NCBI RefSeq assembly: GCF_006539145.1
Contig: NZ_BJML01000002.1
Span: 124,001 to 188,000 of the forward strand
From: Microbacterium testaceum
GTDB taxonomy: Bacteria; Actinomycetota; Actinomycetes; Actinomycetales; Microbacteriaceae
Direction: 5' to 3'
DNA: 64,000 bases
Shown here: positions 36,374-44,600 of the stretch, one piece after another
Position numbering within the stretch: the stretch's first letter is position 1
How the letters are laid out: each line of letters opens with the position of its first letter
The notes under the pieces: generated by a model
What the model was told of the DNA's origin: nothing
Seen by the model: the letters and a program-made list of their open reading frames with translations, nothing else
Database searches by the model: none
Program-made: the position numbers and the translations under genes

Positions 36374-36759
36374 GCATGCGCCTCGAGCTAGTCCCCCTGC
36401 CCGTGTCCGACGTCGACCGAGCCATCTCGTTCTACCGCGACGTCGTAGGCTTCGTCCTCGACCACGACGTCTCCCCCGGAAACGGCATGCGTGTCGTCCA
36501 GCTCACCCCGCCCGGCTCCGCCTGTTCGATCTCCTTCGGCGTCGGAATGGGGGCTGGGACGCCGGTGTCGAACCTGCACCTGGTCGTCGACGACCTGGAC
36601 GCCGTTTGCGCCGACCTCGCCGCGAAGGGCCTCGAGGTGTCGCCGGTGCAGGACATGGGCGGCGGGGTGCGCTATGCATTCTTCGCAGATCACGACGGCA
36701 ACTCCTGGGCCCTGCAGGAGATCCGCGCGGGAGCGCGGCTTCCCGATCCCGTGTCGTAG
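36370..36759 (+). CDS. Glyoxalase/bleomycin-resistance (VOC) family protein
   Basis: This 129-residue protein has two beta-alpha-beta-beta-beta repeats: LVPLPVSDVDRAISFYRDVVGF and HLVVDDLDAVCADLAAKGLEVS, ending FADHDGNSWALQEIRAG with the usual Glu ligand. Its reaction is unknown. The GTG overlapping the preceding stop (GTGA) is chosen; ATG 36376 is a two-codon shorter alternative. Confidence 0.87.
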   Translation: MSMRLELVPLPVSDVDRAISFYRDVVGFVLDHDVSPGNGMRVVQLTPPGSACSISFGVGMGAGTPVSNLHLVVDDLDAVCADLAAKGLEVSPVQDMGGGVRYAFFADHDGNSWALQEIRAGARLPDPVS

Positions 36760-36939
36760 GCACCGGACGCGCCTTCAGGCGCGAGTTCGAGGGAAGTCCG
36801 GATGCCGCGCCGCCCGCCGTTCACCCGCGCTCCGGCCTCTCATCCGTGAATTCCCGGCGACCCCTTGGAGCGGCGACTTCGACGCTCTCCGGGCGCGCCC
36901 GTGGGCGCTCGGTTCCTGAACGATTCCGTTCGAAAAAGA

Positions 36940-36968
36940 AGAAGGCCCCCGCTGGACGGAGGCCTTCT
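36940..36968 (-). terminator. Rho-independent terminator of the tRNA-Ala gene
   Basis: Read on the minus strand, AGAAGGCC and GGCCTTCT form an 8-base stem followed by TCTTTTT. It begins 11 bases after the tRNA 3' end. Confidence 0.88.
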
Positions 36969-36978
36969 CGTGGTGTTC

Positions 36979-37054
36979 TGGTGGACCTGAGGGGATTCGA
37001 ACCCCTGACCTCCTCGATGCGAACGAGGCGCGCTACCAACTGCGCCACAGGCCC
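36979..37054 (-). tRNA. tRNA-Ala (anticodon CGC)
   Basis: The minus strand folds as a full cloverleaf: acceptor GGGCCTG/CAGGTCC with one G-T wobble, D-loop AGTTGGTA, anticodon stem CCTCG/CGAGG with loop TTCGCAT, and T-arm GGTTCGAATCC. The 3' CCA is encoded (ACCA). Anticodon CGC reads the GCG codon, which is abundant in this genome. Confidence 0.96.
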
Positions 37055-37204
37055 GGAAACCTCGTAAACACTATCACGTCATCCGCGCTCACCTCGACGC
37101 GCGTCGGCATCGTCGGGCACGCGAGGAGCGGCGTATGCCGCTGGCAGCATCGGTCGAGAAGGCGGTCGACGGAGCACGCCCGCCACCCGCGGAAGAGACC
37201 GGCG

Positions 37205-38266
37205 TCACTCCCCCGACGCGCGACGCGCCAGGAGCCGCTGAACGTGATCCTGGATCTCGGAATCATCCACGTACCCCATCGCGGCATACGGCGACGGAGC
37301 GGGGGCGACAGCGGCCGGACGGGCCGTCTCGATCGGGGTGGGGGCCTGCTGGGCGGCGAGCTCGCGCGCGGCCTCCTCGCGAGCGGCGGCACGCAGCGCC
37401 TCGCGGGCGATCTGCTCGTCGACCACGGCGGCAGCACGTGACCCGGCCGACGCCACGAGCGGGCGCGGAAGTTCGCGAGGCGTCCACGTAGGGCGCGGCT
37501 CGGGCACCAGGGAAACGTCCTGCACTTCGGTCGCGACGGTGCGCTTCGCCACTGAGGTCGCGACGGATACGGGCGCCGTGCGGGCGGCCACGACCGAGAT
37601 GCGACGGAGGACGACGAGGGATGCCACGACGACGACCGACCCGAGGGACAGCAGCGCCGGCACTCCCCCGGTGACGACCTGCACGAGGCCGACCAGCGCG
37701 GCGACGAGGCCCGAAAGGGCCACCGTGGTCACGCTGAGACGGAAGCGGCGTCGCGCACGGGCTCGACGCGCCTCGGGCCGCGCAACGGCCGCGGCGCGCT
37801 CGGCGTGCGCCCGCTCGACGGCGGCGGCACGCTCGGCGCGGGTCTTCTCGAGGGCGGCGGCGCGTTCGGCTCGAGCGACCTCGACGGCCGCGGCACGCTC
37901 GGCACGAGCCAGGTCCACGGCCGCGGCGCGCTGCTCCTTGACGACATCGCGGTCACGGGCACTCTCGAGGCGAGCGACCTCGAGCCGCGCCTTGGCCGCA
38001 GCGAGCTCGGTCTGAGCCTTCTCGGCTTGGATCTGGCGCGCGAGCTTCTGCTGTTGGTGAGCGGTACGTGCCGTCAGCTCGAGCCGTACCTCGCGCGGCG
38101 TCTCGGCCGTCTCGGCGAGCACACGAAGGGCCTGGTTGAGGCGCACGGCATTGCGTTCGGCGGAGGTGAAGCGATGACGGCTCTGCCACGACGGAAGCAG
38201 GTACACGAGCCAGAGCGCGACCGCGACGAAGAAGATCACGCCGCCGCTGAGAACCTGCCCACCCAT
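37205..38266 (-). CDS. GlpR-like membrane protein with hendecad coiled coil
   Basis: The 353-residue protein starts with a membrane helix (GGVIFFVAVALWLVYLLPSW), then a long charged helical region with near-perfect 11-residue repeats of the type AAVEVARAERA, then two adjacent helices (VTTVALSGLVAALVGLVQVV and VPALLSLGSVVVVASLVVL), and a Pro/Ala-rich tail ending in a short helix (DDSEIQDHVQRLLARR). Topology and position next to galU and rimJ match GlpR, the membrane receptor of the MoeA-like division protein Glp in Corynebacterium (Rv0996 in M. tuberculosis), as I recall. ATG 38266 follows TACCTT by 6 bases, so it is leaderless. The moeA/glp gene expected in this block is absent. Confidence 0.7.
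   Translation of the reverse strand: MGGQVLSGGVIFFVAVALWLVYLLPSWQSRHRFTSAERNAVRLNQALRVLAETAETPREVRLELTARTAHQQQKLARQIQAEKAQTELAAAKARLEVARLESARDRDVVKEQRAAAVDLARAERAAAVEVARAERAAALEKTRAERAAAVERAHAERAAAVARPEARRARARRRFRLSVTTVALSGLVAALVGLVQVVTGGVPALLSLGSVVVVASLVVLRRISVVAARTAPVSVATSVAKRTVATEVQDVSLVPEPRPTWTPRELPRPLVASAGSRAAAVVDEQIAREALRAAAREEAARELAAQQAPTPIETARPAAVAPAPSPYAAMGYVDDSEIQDHVQRLLARRASGE
37794..37925 (-). repeat. 33-base tandem repeat, four units, coding for an 11-residue coiled-coil repeat
   Basis: Units at 37794-37826, 37827-37859, 37860-37892 and 37893-37925 share the frame pattern GCxCGCTCGGC. They code for 11-residue periods centred on RAERAAA, typical of right-handed hendecad coiled coils. 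A diverged fifth period flanks each side. Confidence 0.8.
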
Positions 38267-38272
38267 GCCATA

Positions 38273-38278
38273 AAGGTA
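38273..38278 (-). promoter_or_regulatory. Minus-10 element of a leaderless promoter (GlpR-like gene)
   Basis: TACCTT on the minus strand precedes ATG 38266 by 6 bases. Confidence 0.5.
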
Positions 38279-38366
38279 GGTCACCGAGAGATCACACCTC
38301 GGCATCCCCCGGCGTGTCGTGACGAGACTTTCGTCGATGGAGCGAGAAAGGCCGGAGCCGGGTCGC

Positions 38367-38990
38367 TCAGTTGCGGTCGGCCGGCGGAACGCGCGCCGCG
38401 TCGGGCGGCACCTGCCCCCGCACGAACCGGTCGAGCACCCCGTAAGGAACCTCTTCGCGCACCAGGGCGAAGGCGTAGTGGTCACGCCAATCGCCGTCGA
38501 TGTGGATGTACTTGCGCCGCAGGCCCTCGTACCGGAAGCCGAGCTTCTCGACGACGCGCAGGCTCGCGTGATTCTCGGGGCGGATGCAGATCTCGACGCG
38601 ATGCAGGTTCAGCTCCGTGAAACACACGTCGGTCGCCATCGCCACGCCGATCGTCGTGATGTTGCGGCCGGCGAACTCCTCTGCCACCCAGTACCCGATG
38701 GTCGCCGAGGCCAGCGACCCACGCGAGACACCCCACACGTTCAGCTGCCCGGCGACGTCGTCGTCCCACGCCATCACGAAGGGGACGCCGACGCCGTCAC
38801 GGTACTGCTGCAGAAGACGGCGGATGCCGAGGCGCATGTCGAACGACACGGGGCCGTCGGGACTGGTTGCCTCCCACCGCTTCAACCACGACCGGTTGTC
38901 GATCAGCTGCTGCTGAAGGACTCGCGCGTCGCGGTTGCGGATGAGACGGATCGACACGTCGCCGTGCCGCCGAGGGACGGACAGATCCAT
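38367..38990 (-). CDS. rimJ: GNAT acetyltransferase, RimJ type
   Basis: The 207-residue protein has the GNAT fold of the RimJ/RimL group, which acetylates protein N-termini such as that of ribosomal protein S5. Visible parts are SIRLIRNRDARVLQQ, the acceptor region IGYWVAEEFAGRNITTIGVAMA with the acetyl-CoA loop, and the C-terminal HRVEICIRPENHASLRVVEKLGFRYEG with the catalytic Asn and Tyr region. It follows galU by 14 bases, the conserved actinobacterial order. The real substrate is not proven. ATG 38990 follows GCAGGA. Confidence 0.88.
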   Translation of the reverse strand: MDLSVPRRHGDVSIRLIRNRDARVLQQQLIDNRSWLKRWEATSPDGPVSFDMRLGIRRLLQQYRDGVGVPFVMAWDDDVAGQLNVWGVSRGSLASATIGYWVAEEFAGRNITTIGVAMATDVCFTELNLHRVEICIRPENHASLRVVEKLGFRYEGLRRKYIHIDGDWRDHYAFALVREEVPYGVLDRFVRGQVPPDAARVPPADRN

Positions 38991-39004
38991 GGCATCCTGC
39001 CGGG

Positions 39005-39898
39005 TCAGAGACCCTGCGCGAACTCCTTGAACCACGGACGGAGGGCGGGACCGAGGTCGTCTCGGTCGGCCGCGAGCTGCACGATCGCCTTGATGTAATC
39101 GACGCGGTCGCCCGTGTCGTAGCGGCGCCCGCGGAACACGACACCGTAGACGCCACCGCCGTCGCCACCACCGGTCGCGAGCTCTTCGAGGGCATCGGTC
39201 AGCTGGATCTCGCCGCCCTTGCCGGGCTGGGTGCGCTCGAGGATGTCGAACACGTCGGGGCCGAGCACGTAGCGACCGATGATCGCGAGGTTCGACGGGG
39301 CGTCTTCGGCCTTGGGCTTCTCGACGAGCTGCGTGACCTTGACCACGTCTTCTTCGTCGGTCGCTTCGACAGCGGCTACACCGTAGAGGTGGATGTGCGC
39401 GGGGTCGACCTCCATGAGCGCGATGACGGTGGCACCGCCGCGCTTGTCGTACTCCTCCATCATCTTGGTGAGCAGCGGGTCGCGCTCGTCGATGAGGTCG
39501 TCGCCCAGCAGCACGGCGAACGGGTGGTCGCCCACGTGACTGCGGGCACGCAGCACTGCGTGGCCCAGGCCCTTGGGCTCACCCTGACGGACCATGTGGA
39601 TGTCGGCGAGGTCGGACGAGTGCTCGACCTTGGCGAGCTTGTCGTCGTCGCCCTTCTCGCGCAGCTTCGCCTCGAGCTCGGGCATCGAGTCGAAGTGGTT
39701 GGCGATGTTGTTCTTGTTGCGGCCGATGATGATGAGCACGTCCTGGATACCGGCGCCGGTGGCCTCTTCGACGACGTACTGGATGGCCGGCTTGTCGACG
39801 ACCGGCAACATCTCTTTGGGCATCGCCTTCGTGGCGGGCAGGAAGCGCGTACCGAGTCCGGCGGCCGGGATGACGGCCTTGAAGGGCTTGTGAGGCAT
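39005..39898 (-). CDS. galU: UTP-glucose-1-phosphate uridylyltransferase
   Basis: The 297-residue enzyme makes UDP-glucose from UTP and glucose-1-phosphate. The nucleotide-binding signature AVIPAAGLGTRFLPATKAMPKEML contains the catalytic Arg and Lys, followed by DKPAIQYVVEEA. Later motifs are GLGHAVLRA, VLLGDDLID, VEKPKAEDAPSNLAIIGRYVL and GEIQLTDAL. Start ATG 39898 is chosen because TAGGGT lies 6 bases upstream (leaderless); ATG 39904 would overlap that spacer. It is divergent from the 5-FCL gene. Confidence 0.96.
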   Translation of the reverse strand: MPHKPFKAVIPAAGLGTRFLPATKAMPKEMLPVVDKPAIQYVVEEATGAGIQDVLIIIGRNKNNIANHFDSMPELEAKLREKGDDDKLAKVEHSSDLADIHMVRQGEPKGLGHAVLRARSHVGDHPFAVLLGDDLIDERDPLLTKMMEEYDKRGGATVIALMEVDPAHIHLYGVAAVEATDEEDVVKVTQLVEKPKAEDAPSNLAIIGRYVLGPDVFDILERTQPGKGGEIQLTDALEELATGGGDGGGVYGVVFRGRRYDTGDRVDYIKAIVQLAADRDDLGPALRPWFKEFAQGL

Positions 39899-39904
39899 GG
39901 GCAT

Positions 39905-39910
39905 ACCCTA
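39905..39910 (-). promoter_or_regulatory. Minus-10 element of a leaderless promoter (galU)
   Basis: TAGGGT on the minus strand precedes ATG 39898 by 6 bases. Confidence 0.55.
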
Positions 39911-39948
39911 GCGGGGTCCTGCGCCACCGGCGGCAACGCGCCCACCCC

Positions 39949-39954
39949 TAGACT
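39949..39954 (+). promoter_or_regulatory. Minus-10 element of a leaderless promoter (5-FCL gene)
   Basis: TAGACT precedes ATG 39961 by 6 bases. It is 38 bases from the divergent galU element. Confidence 0.6.
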
Positions 39955-39960
39955 TATCGC

Positions 39961-40557
39961 ATGCCGGATCGTATCGAGCAGGCCAAGCGCGCACTGCGCG
40001 CCGATCTGCGCGAACGCCGCCAGACCATCTCCGCGCACGCCCGCGAGGTGGCCGAGGCCGGCGTCGCAGAGCAACTCGACGCCCTCGTCGCGCGTCTCGG
40101 AGCCCGCAGCATCTCGTGCTTTCTGTCGACGCCCACCGAGCCCGGCACCCACGCCTTCGTGCGCGCGGCCCTGGATCGCGGCATCCGGGTCCTGCTCCCG
40201 ATCACCCGCGAAGACGGGCTCCTCGACTGGAGCGTGGCCACCGCCGACACCGAGATCACCGAGGGACTGTTCGGTCTTCCCGAGCCGGTGGGAGACGTGC
40301 TGGGGCCGATCGCGGTCAACGACGTCGACCTGCTGATCATCCCCGCGGCCGCCGTCGATCGACAGGGCATGCGCCTCGGGTGGGGACGCGGCTACTTCGA
40401 CAAGACCCTCGGCTCGATGGAGAAGTGCCCGCCCGTCTACGCGGTCATCTTCGACACCGAGCTCATCGACGACGTGCCGCGCGACGTGCACGACCAGCCC
40501 GTGACGGGCGTGGTCACCCCCACGCGCACGCTGCCGCTCGCCGCCCACACCTCCTGA
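39961..40557 (+). CDS. 5-formyltetrahydrofolate cyclo-ligase
   Basis: The 198-residue enzyme converts 5-formyl-THF to 5,10-methenyl-THF with ATP, recycling the folate formed by serine hydroxymethyltransferase. Family features are the N-terminal AKRALRADLRERRQTIS, the segment ISCFLSTPTEPGTHAFVRAALDRG, and the C-terminal nucleotide-binding loop IPAAAVDRQGMRLGWGRGYFDKTL. It is followed closely by the FmdB-type and mscL genes, a block conserved in actinobacteria. The mRNA is probably leaderless. Confidence 0.93.
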   Translation: MPDRIEQAKRALRADLRERRQTISAHAREVAEAGVAEQLDALVARLGARSISCFLSTPTEPGTHAFVRAALDRGIRVLLPITREDGLLDWSVATADTEITEGLFGLPEPVGDVLGPIAVNDVDLLIIPAAAVDRQGMRLGWGRGYFDKTLGSMEKCPPVYAVIFDTELIDDVPRDVHDQPVTGVVTPTRTLPLAAHTS

Positions 40558-40574
40558 ACACCCGAAGGACGCTC

Positions 40575-40844
40575 ATGCCCACCTACTCCTACGCCTGCAA
40601 GCAGTGCGGTCACCGTTTCGACGCCGTGCAGTCGTTCTCGGATGCCGCCCTGACCGAGTGCCCCGAATGCGGCGGCGAGGTGCGCAAGCAGTACGGGTCG
40701 ATCGGCGTGACCTTCAACGGCTCGGGCTTCTACCGCACCGACTCGCGCGGTTCGTCCTCGGGCGCAAGCGGTGGCGGCTCGTCCACTTCTTCGACATCAT
40801 CGAAGTCGGAATCGACGTCGTCCGCCTCGCCCTCGGCTTCTTGA
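40575..40844 (+). CDS. FmdB-type zinc-ribbon protein
   Basis: This 89-residue protein begins [21 protein letters not shown] and contains two CxxC pairs (CKQC and CPEC), the FmdB/CxxC_CXXC_SSSS zinc-ribbon pattern. The C-terminal 35 residues are almost all Ser and Gly, as is usual for this group. The function is not established; it may be regulatory or a metal-binding adaptor. It lies 17 bases after the 5-FCL gene and 34 bases before mscL. Confidence 0.9.
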   Translation: MPTYSYACKQCGHRFDAVQSFSDAALTECPECGGEVRKQYGSIGVTFNGSGFYRTDSRGSSSGASGGGSSTSSTSSKSESTSSASPSAS

Positions 40845-40878
40845 GCCCGAGTCGGCGCGGCCTGAGAGGAACCAGCGC

Positions 40879-41298
40879 ATGATCAAGGGATTCAAGGAGT
40901 TCATTCTCCGAGGAAATGTCATCGACCTCGCCGTCGCGGTGGTCATCGGAGCCGCGTTCACCGCGGTCGTGAACGCCATCGTCAGTTCGGTGATCACCCC
41001 GCTGATCTCGGTGTTCTACAAGCCCGCAGAGAACGGCGAGGTCGGCCCGTCGATCACCGGCATCTACGGCCAGGAAGTGGTCTTCCCCCTGCCCGCCCTG
41101 CTGTCGGCGATCATCAGTTTCTTCGCCGTCGCGCTCGTGGTGTACCTCGTGTTCGTCTACCCCATGAACCGGTGGAAGGCCATCGCCGCCGCGCGCGCGG
41201 GAGTCAACGAGCCCGCCGCGGACGAGCCCAAGCTGCCGACCGAGCAGGAACTGCTCGTGCAGATTCGCGACCTGCTGGAGCGGCAGAACAAGCTCTGA
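40879..41298 (+). CDS. mscL: Large-conductance mechanosensitive channel
   Basis: The 139-residue protein has the MscL N-terminal helix and pore-lining helix ([34 protein letters not shown]), a short periplasmic loop ([20 protein letters not shown]) and the second helix ([26 protein letters not shown]). The C-terminal bundle is [18 protein letters not shown]. It releases solutes under hypo-osmotic shock. It is the last gene of the 5-FCL block and ends at a long hairpin. Confidence 0.95.
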   Translation: MIKGFKEFILRGNVIDLAVAVVIGAAFTAVVNAIVSSVITPLISVFYKPAENGEVGPSITGIYGQEVVFPLPALLSAIISFFAVALVVYLVFVYPMNRWKAIAAARAGVNEPAADEPKLPTEQELLVQIRDLLERQNKL

Positions 41299-41314
41299 AT
41301 CGATCTCAGGCCAC

Positions 41315-41364
41315 CGAGACGGCGCCCGCGCCGGGACCACGTCCCGGGGTCGGGCGCCGTCTCG
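41315..41364. terminator. Terminator hairpin between mscL and the convergent gene
   Basis: CGAGACGGCGCCCG (41315-41328) pairs perfectly with 41351-41364; the enclosed 22 bases also form a GGGAC/GTCCC hairpin. Confidence 0.8.
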
Positions 41365-41385
41365 CGTGATCGGGCGCCCCGCGGG

Positions 41386-41631
41386 TCAGTAGTGCGGGGG
41401 GACGTCGCGCATCATGCGCTCGTCGTTGGGCCCGGATGCCGTGGGCCGAGCACCTACGCCGCGCCCGGGGTCGTCGGCGGGCGCGGGCTCCGCGGTCGTG
41501 CCCGGGGCGGCGAGCAAGCGCGCACGCCGCGCACCGCGCACCCGGACGACGGGCTGACGCTCGGCGCCGGACTCCATCGCGCCCGCGTCGGGAGCGGCGG
41601 CCCGGCCGGCGGCATCCGGTGACTCGCTCAT
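41386..41631 (-). CDS. Small hypothetical protein downstream of the helicase-like gene
   Basis: The 81-residue protein (MSESPDAAGRAAAPDAGAM) is low-complexity, rich in Ala, Pro, Arg and Gly, with a basic centre (VVRVRGARRARLL) and an acidic, Asp-rich tail. No domain or membrane segment is visible. It starts 7 bases after the stop of the large helicase-like gene, so the two are probably co-translated. I do not recognise it. Its reality rests on the coupling and on the absence of a better use for the interval; low complexity makes it uncertain. Confidence 0.5.
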   Translation of the reverse strand: MSESPDAAGRAAAPDAGAMESGAERQPVVRVRGARRARLLAAPGTTAEPAPADDPGRGVGARPTASGPNDERMMRDVPPHY

Positions 41632-41638
41632 CGCTCGC

Positions 41639-44600
41639 TCAGTCGGGAAGATCGAGCGATTCGGTGGTCGCGTCGGGTGCGGCCGCGCCGGCGGGCGCGA
41701 TGCCGAGGAGCTCCCCGATGCGGGAGGCCACTCCCGCGGGGTCGCTGTACAGGTCGAAGGCGTGCACACGCACGTAGTGCCAGCCGAGCCGGCGGAGGAT
41801 CTGCGGTCGCAGGCGGAGCGTCTCGCGCAGCGACTCGCCGATCGTCTCGGGGTCGCTCTCGGCGACGACGGCCTTGCCCTGATAGCGAGCGACGATGGGG
41901 AGCAGACCGCGGTAATCGACGTCGACCTCGATGCCCAGTCGGCGCAGTTCGCGTGCCAGGGCGCGCGTCAACGGGTCGGCGAGGTCTTCGAGACGGGCCT
42001 CGCGGTTGCGCGAGGCGAGGTTGCCGAGGATGCCCATGAGGGTGGCAGCGCCGTGCTCGAGACGGCCGTCGTCGAACGCCGAGGGGCGGATGGACGACAC
42101 GATCACCATCGAACGACGCGCACGCGTCATTCCGACGGTGAGGAGCCGTTCGCCGTCGGGCGTCGACAGGTCGCCGAAATCACTCAGCACGCGGCCGTGG
42201 CGCGTGAGACCGAAGCCGAGCGAGAACACCACGCGGTCGCGACTCTCGGCCACCGACTCCTCGAGGGTGAGCACGGCGAAGGGCTCCGCGGCATCCCGCG
42301 AGATGAACTCCGCCACGTCGGACCGGCCGGCCAGCGCCGCGACCACCGAGGCGCGCACGCGCTCGGCGTGCGTGCGGCTCGCGGTGACGACCATGAGCGA
42401 CTCGGAGGCACGGTTGACCGCGTGCTCGACGACGAGGGTCACCACACGAGCGACCTCGGCGTCGGGGCTCTCGACGGCACCGCTGACGGGATCGGGGGCG
42501 CCGACACCGCCCTCGACGTAGTCCACGCTGAGGCTGCCGCGACCGAGGTACGAACCCGCCCACGGGAGCGAGACGATCTCTCCCCCGTAGAAGGCGTCGT
42601 TCACCAGCTGGGAGAGGTCTTCGCCGCCCGCGCGATAGCTCCGCGTGAGCGTTTCGACAGGCAGGAGCTCGGCGACGCGCTCGAACACCGAGGTGCCGTC
42701 GAACGGCACCTCGTCGGCCTCGTCGGGAGTGCCGAGGATCGACGCGCTGACCCTGAAGGGCGTCGGCTTCTGCACTACCGGGTCACCGAACAGCACCACC
42801 TGACGGGCGCGCCGCAGAGCCGGAGCCGCTTCGGCGAGGCAGAGAGCGGCGGCGTCCGCGATGATTACGACGTCGAACGCGAGATCGGTCGGAACGTCGG
42901 GCACCTCGTAAGGCGACGCGAGCCATACCGGGGCGAGCGTGCGCAGCAGGGTGGGGGCGGCATCCGACATCTCCTGCGCGGTGTGCAGGCCGTCTTTCAG
43001 CACGCGCTTGAGAGCGGCCGCCTCGTCGGAGTGGTCGACGATGCCGATGCGCCACTGCGTCGCGAGCTGCGCGGCCAGCAGGGGACCCGCGGCGGCGGCA
43101 TGCGCCTCGTCGACGAGACGGAAGTCGCGCTCGAGGCGGTCGACGACGCTCGTGTTGGCACCGAGCAGGGCACGGTCGGTGCGGAGCAGATGCTCGAGGG
43201 CCGACTGCCACCACGCGAACTCCAGCTCGGCGCCGACCCGCTCCTCGGGAACGTGGCGAACCGAGAGTTCGACGAGCAACTGCTCGAGGCCCAGGCGCGC
43301 GAGCTCGGAGCGCAGCTGGGCCCGCTCGACGAGGTTGTCGAAGAAGGTGGACTCGGCGACCAGACCCGCGAGCGTGCGGACGAGTCTTTGAACGGGCAGA
43401 GTCGCCAGGCGCTCCGAGCCCTGGCGTCCGAGGATCTGGTCGAGCTCGCCGAGCAGGGCGTCGGTGCGCTGCCACGCGACGTTCACGTCGGCGAGACCGA
43501 GAGGCACCTCCGGCGTCACGCCGGCCTCGACCACGCGCTGCCATTCCGTGCGCTGCTGCTGGATGCGCACGAGCGCCTCGTACATGTCGGGCACGTGCAC
43601 GCCCGGACGCACGTACTCCTTCGACAGACGCTTGAGACGGCGACGGTTCGGACCGCTCATCGCGGAAGCGTCACGGCGCGGCGAATGGGCGTCGATGAGC
43701 TCGCCCAGCGGGCGCTCGAACACCGTCGGGCTGAAGCGGTCGAGCGACTCGCGGATCCCCTGCAGGAGCTTGAGGTACGAGCCGAGTTCCGACACCGTCT
43801 GGAACGGGCGCATGCGCGTCTGGGCGATGAGCTCGTAGCCGCGCTCGAGCAGGCGAGGCACGTCGCTGGTGTGGAGCTTGCCGGCCAGGTCATGCGCCGC
43901 CCGCGCGTCTTCGGTGCGGGAGAAGCTCACGCCGTACCAGGGCGAGTCGTCGGGGCCGAAGCGGAATTCGCCGAGGCGCGCCGCCATCGCGAGGGCCCGG
44001 GCGGCGGCATCCCGTCGTCCGGCCAGACGCTCGAGGGTCGCCAGATCGAAGCGGGCCTCGGTCGAGGGGGCGGGAGAGGTGGATGCCAGCGATGTCAGCG
44101 CGCGGAGGATGTCGAGCGCGGAGACGCCCAGGGCCAGATGCGGCTCGGTCACGGCGGAGCGGTAGTCGCGCAGGACCGTCCGCAGGCGCACGAGGGCATC
44201 GTCGATCTCGGCGACCTTGGGCTGCTCGGCCTTCTCGTTGCGGCCGATCGCGCGGATGAGATCGCGGCGGACGTGGTGGGGCGAGACCGCCAGGCCGGTG
44301 AGACCCACTCCGGCGAGACGGTGACGGATGCCGTCGAGAGTCGACCGACGAGCGCTGACGACCAGCACCCGCTTGTTGTCGTGGACGAGCTGCCCGATCG
44401 CGTTGATGACCGTCTGCGTGCCGCCGGTTCCGGGAAGCGTGTGCACGACGAGCGACTGACCGGCCGCGATGCGCGCGAGCACGCGCTCCTGCTCGGCATC
44501 GGCATCGAGCAGGAGGGTGTCTGCGGCGGGCGTGCGCTCGTCGGGGCCGATCACCTGCGGGTCGTCGCGGCGGACCGTGATGCGCGCGCGGTCGTCGGGG

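Noticed and set aside
37794..37925. CRISPR-like repeats
   Set aside because: The 33-base period has no unique spacers and encodes an in-frame 11-residue coiled-coil repeat.
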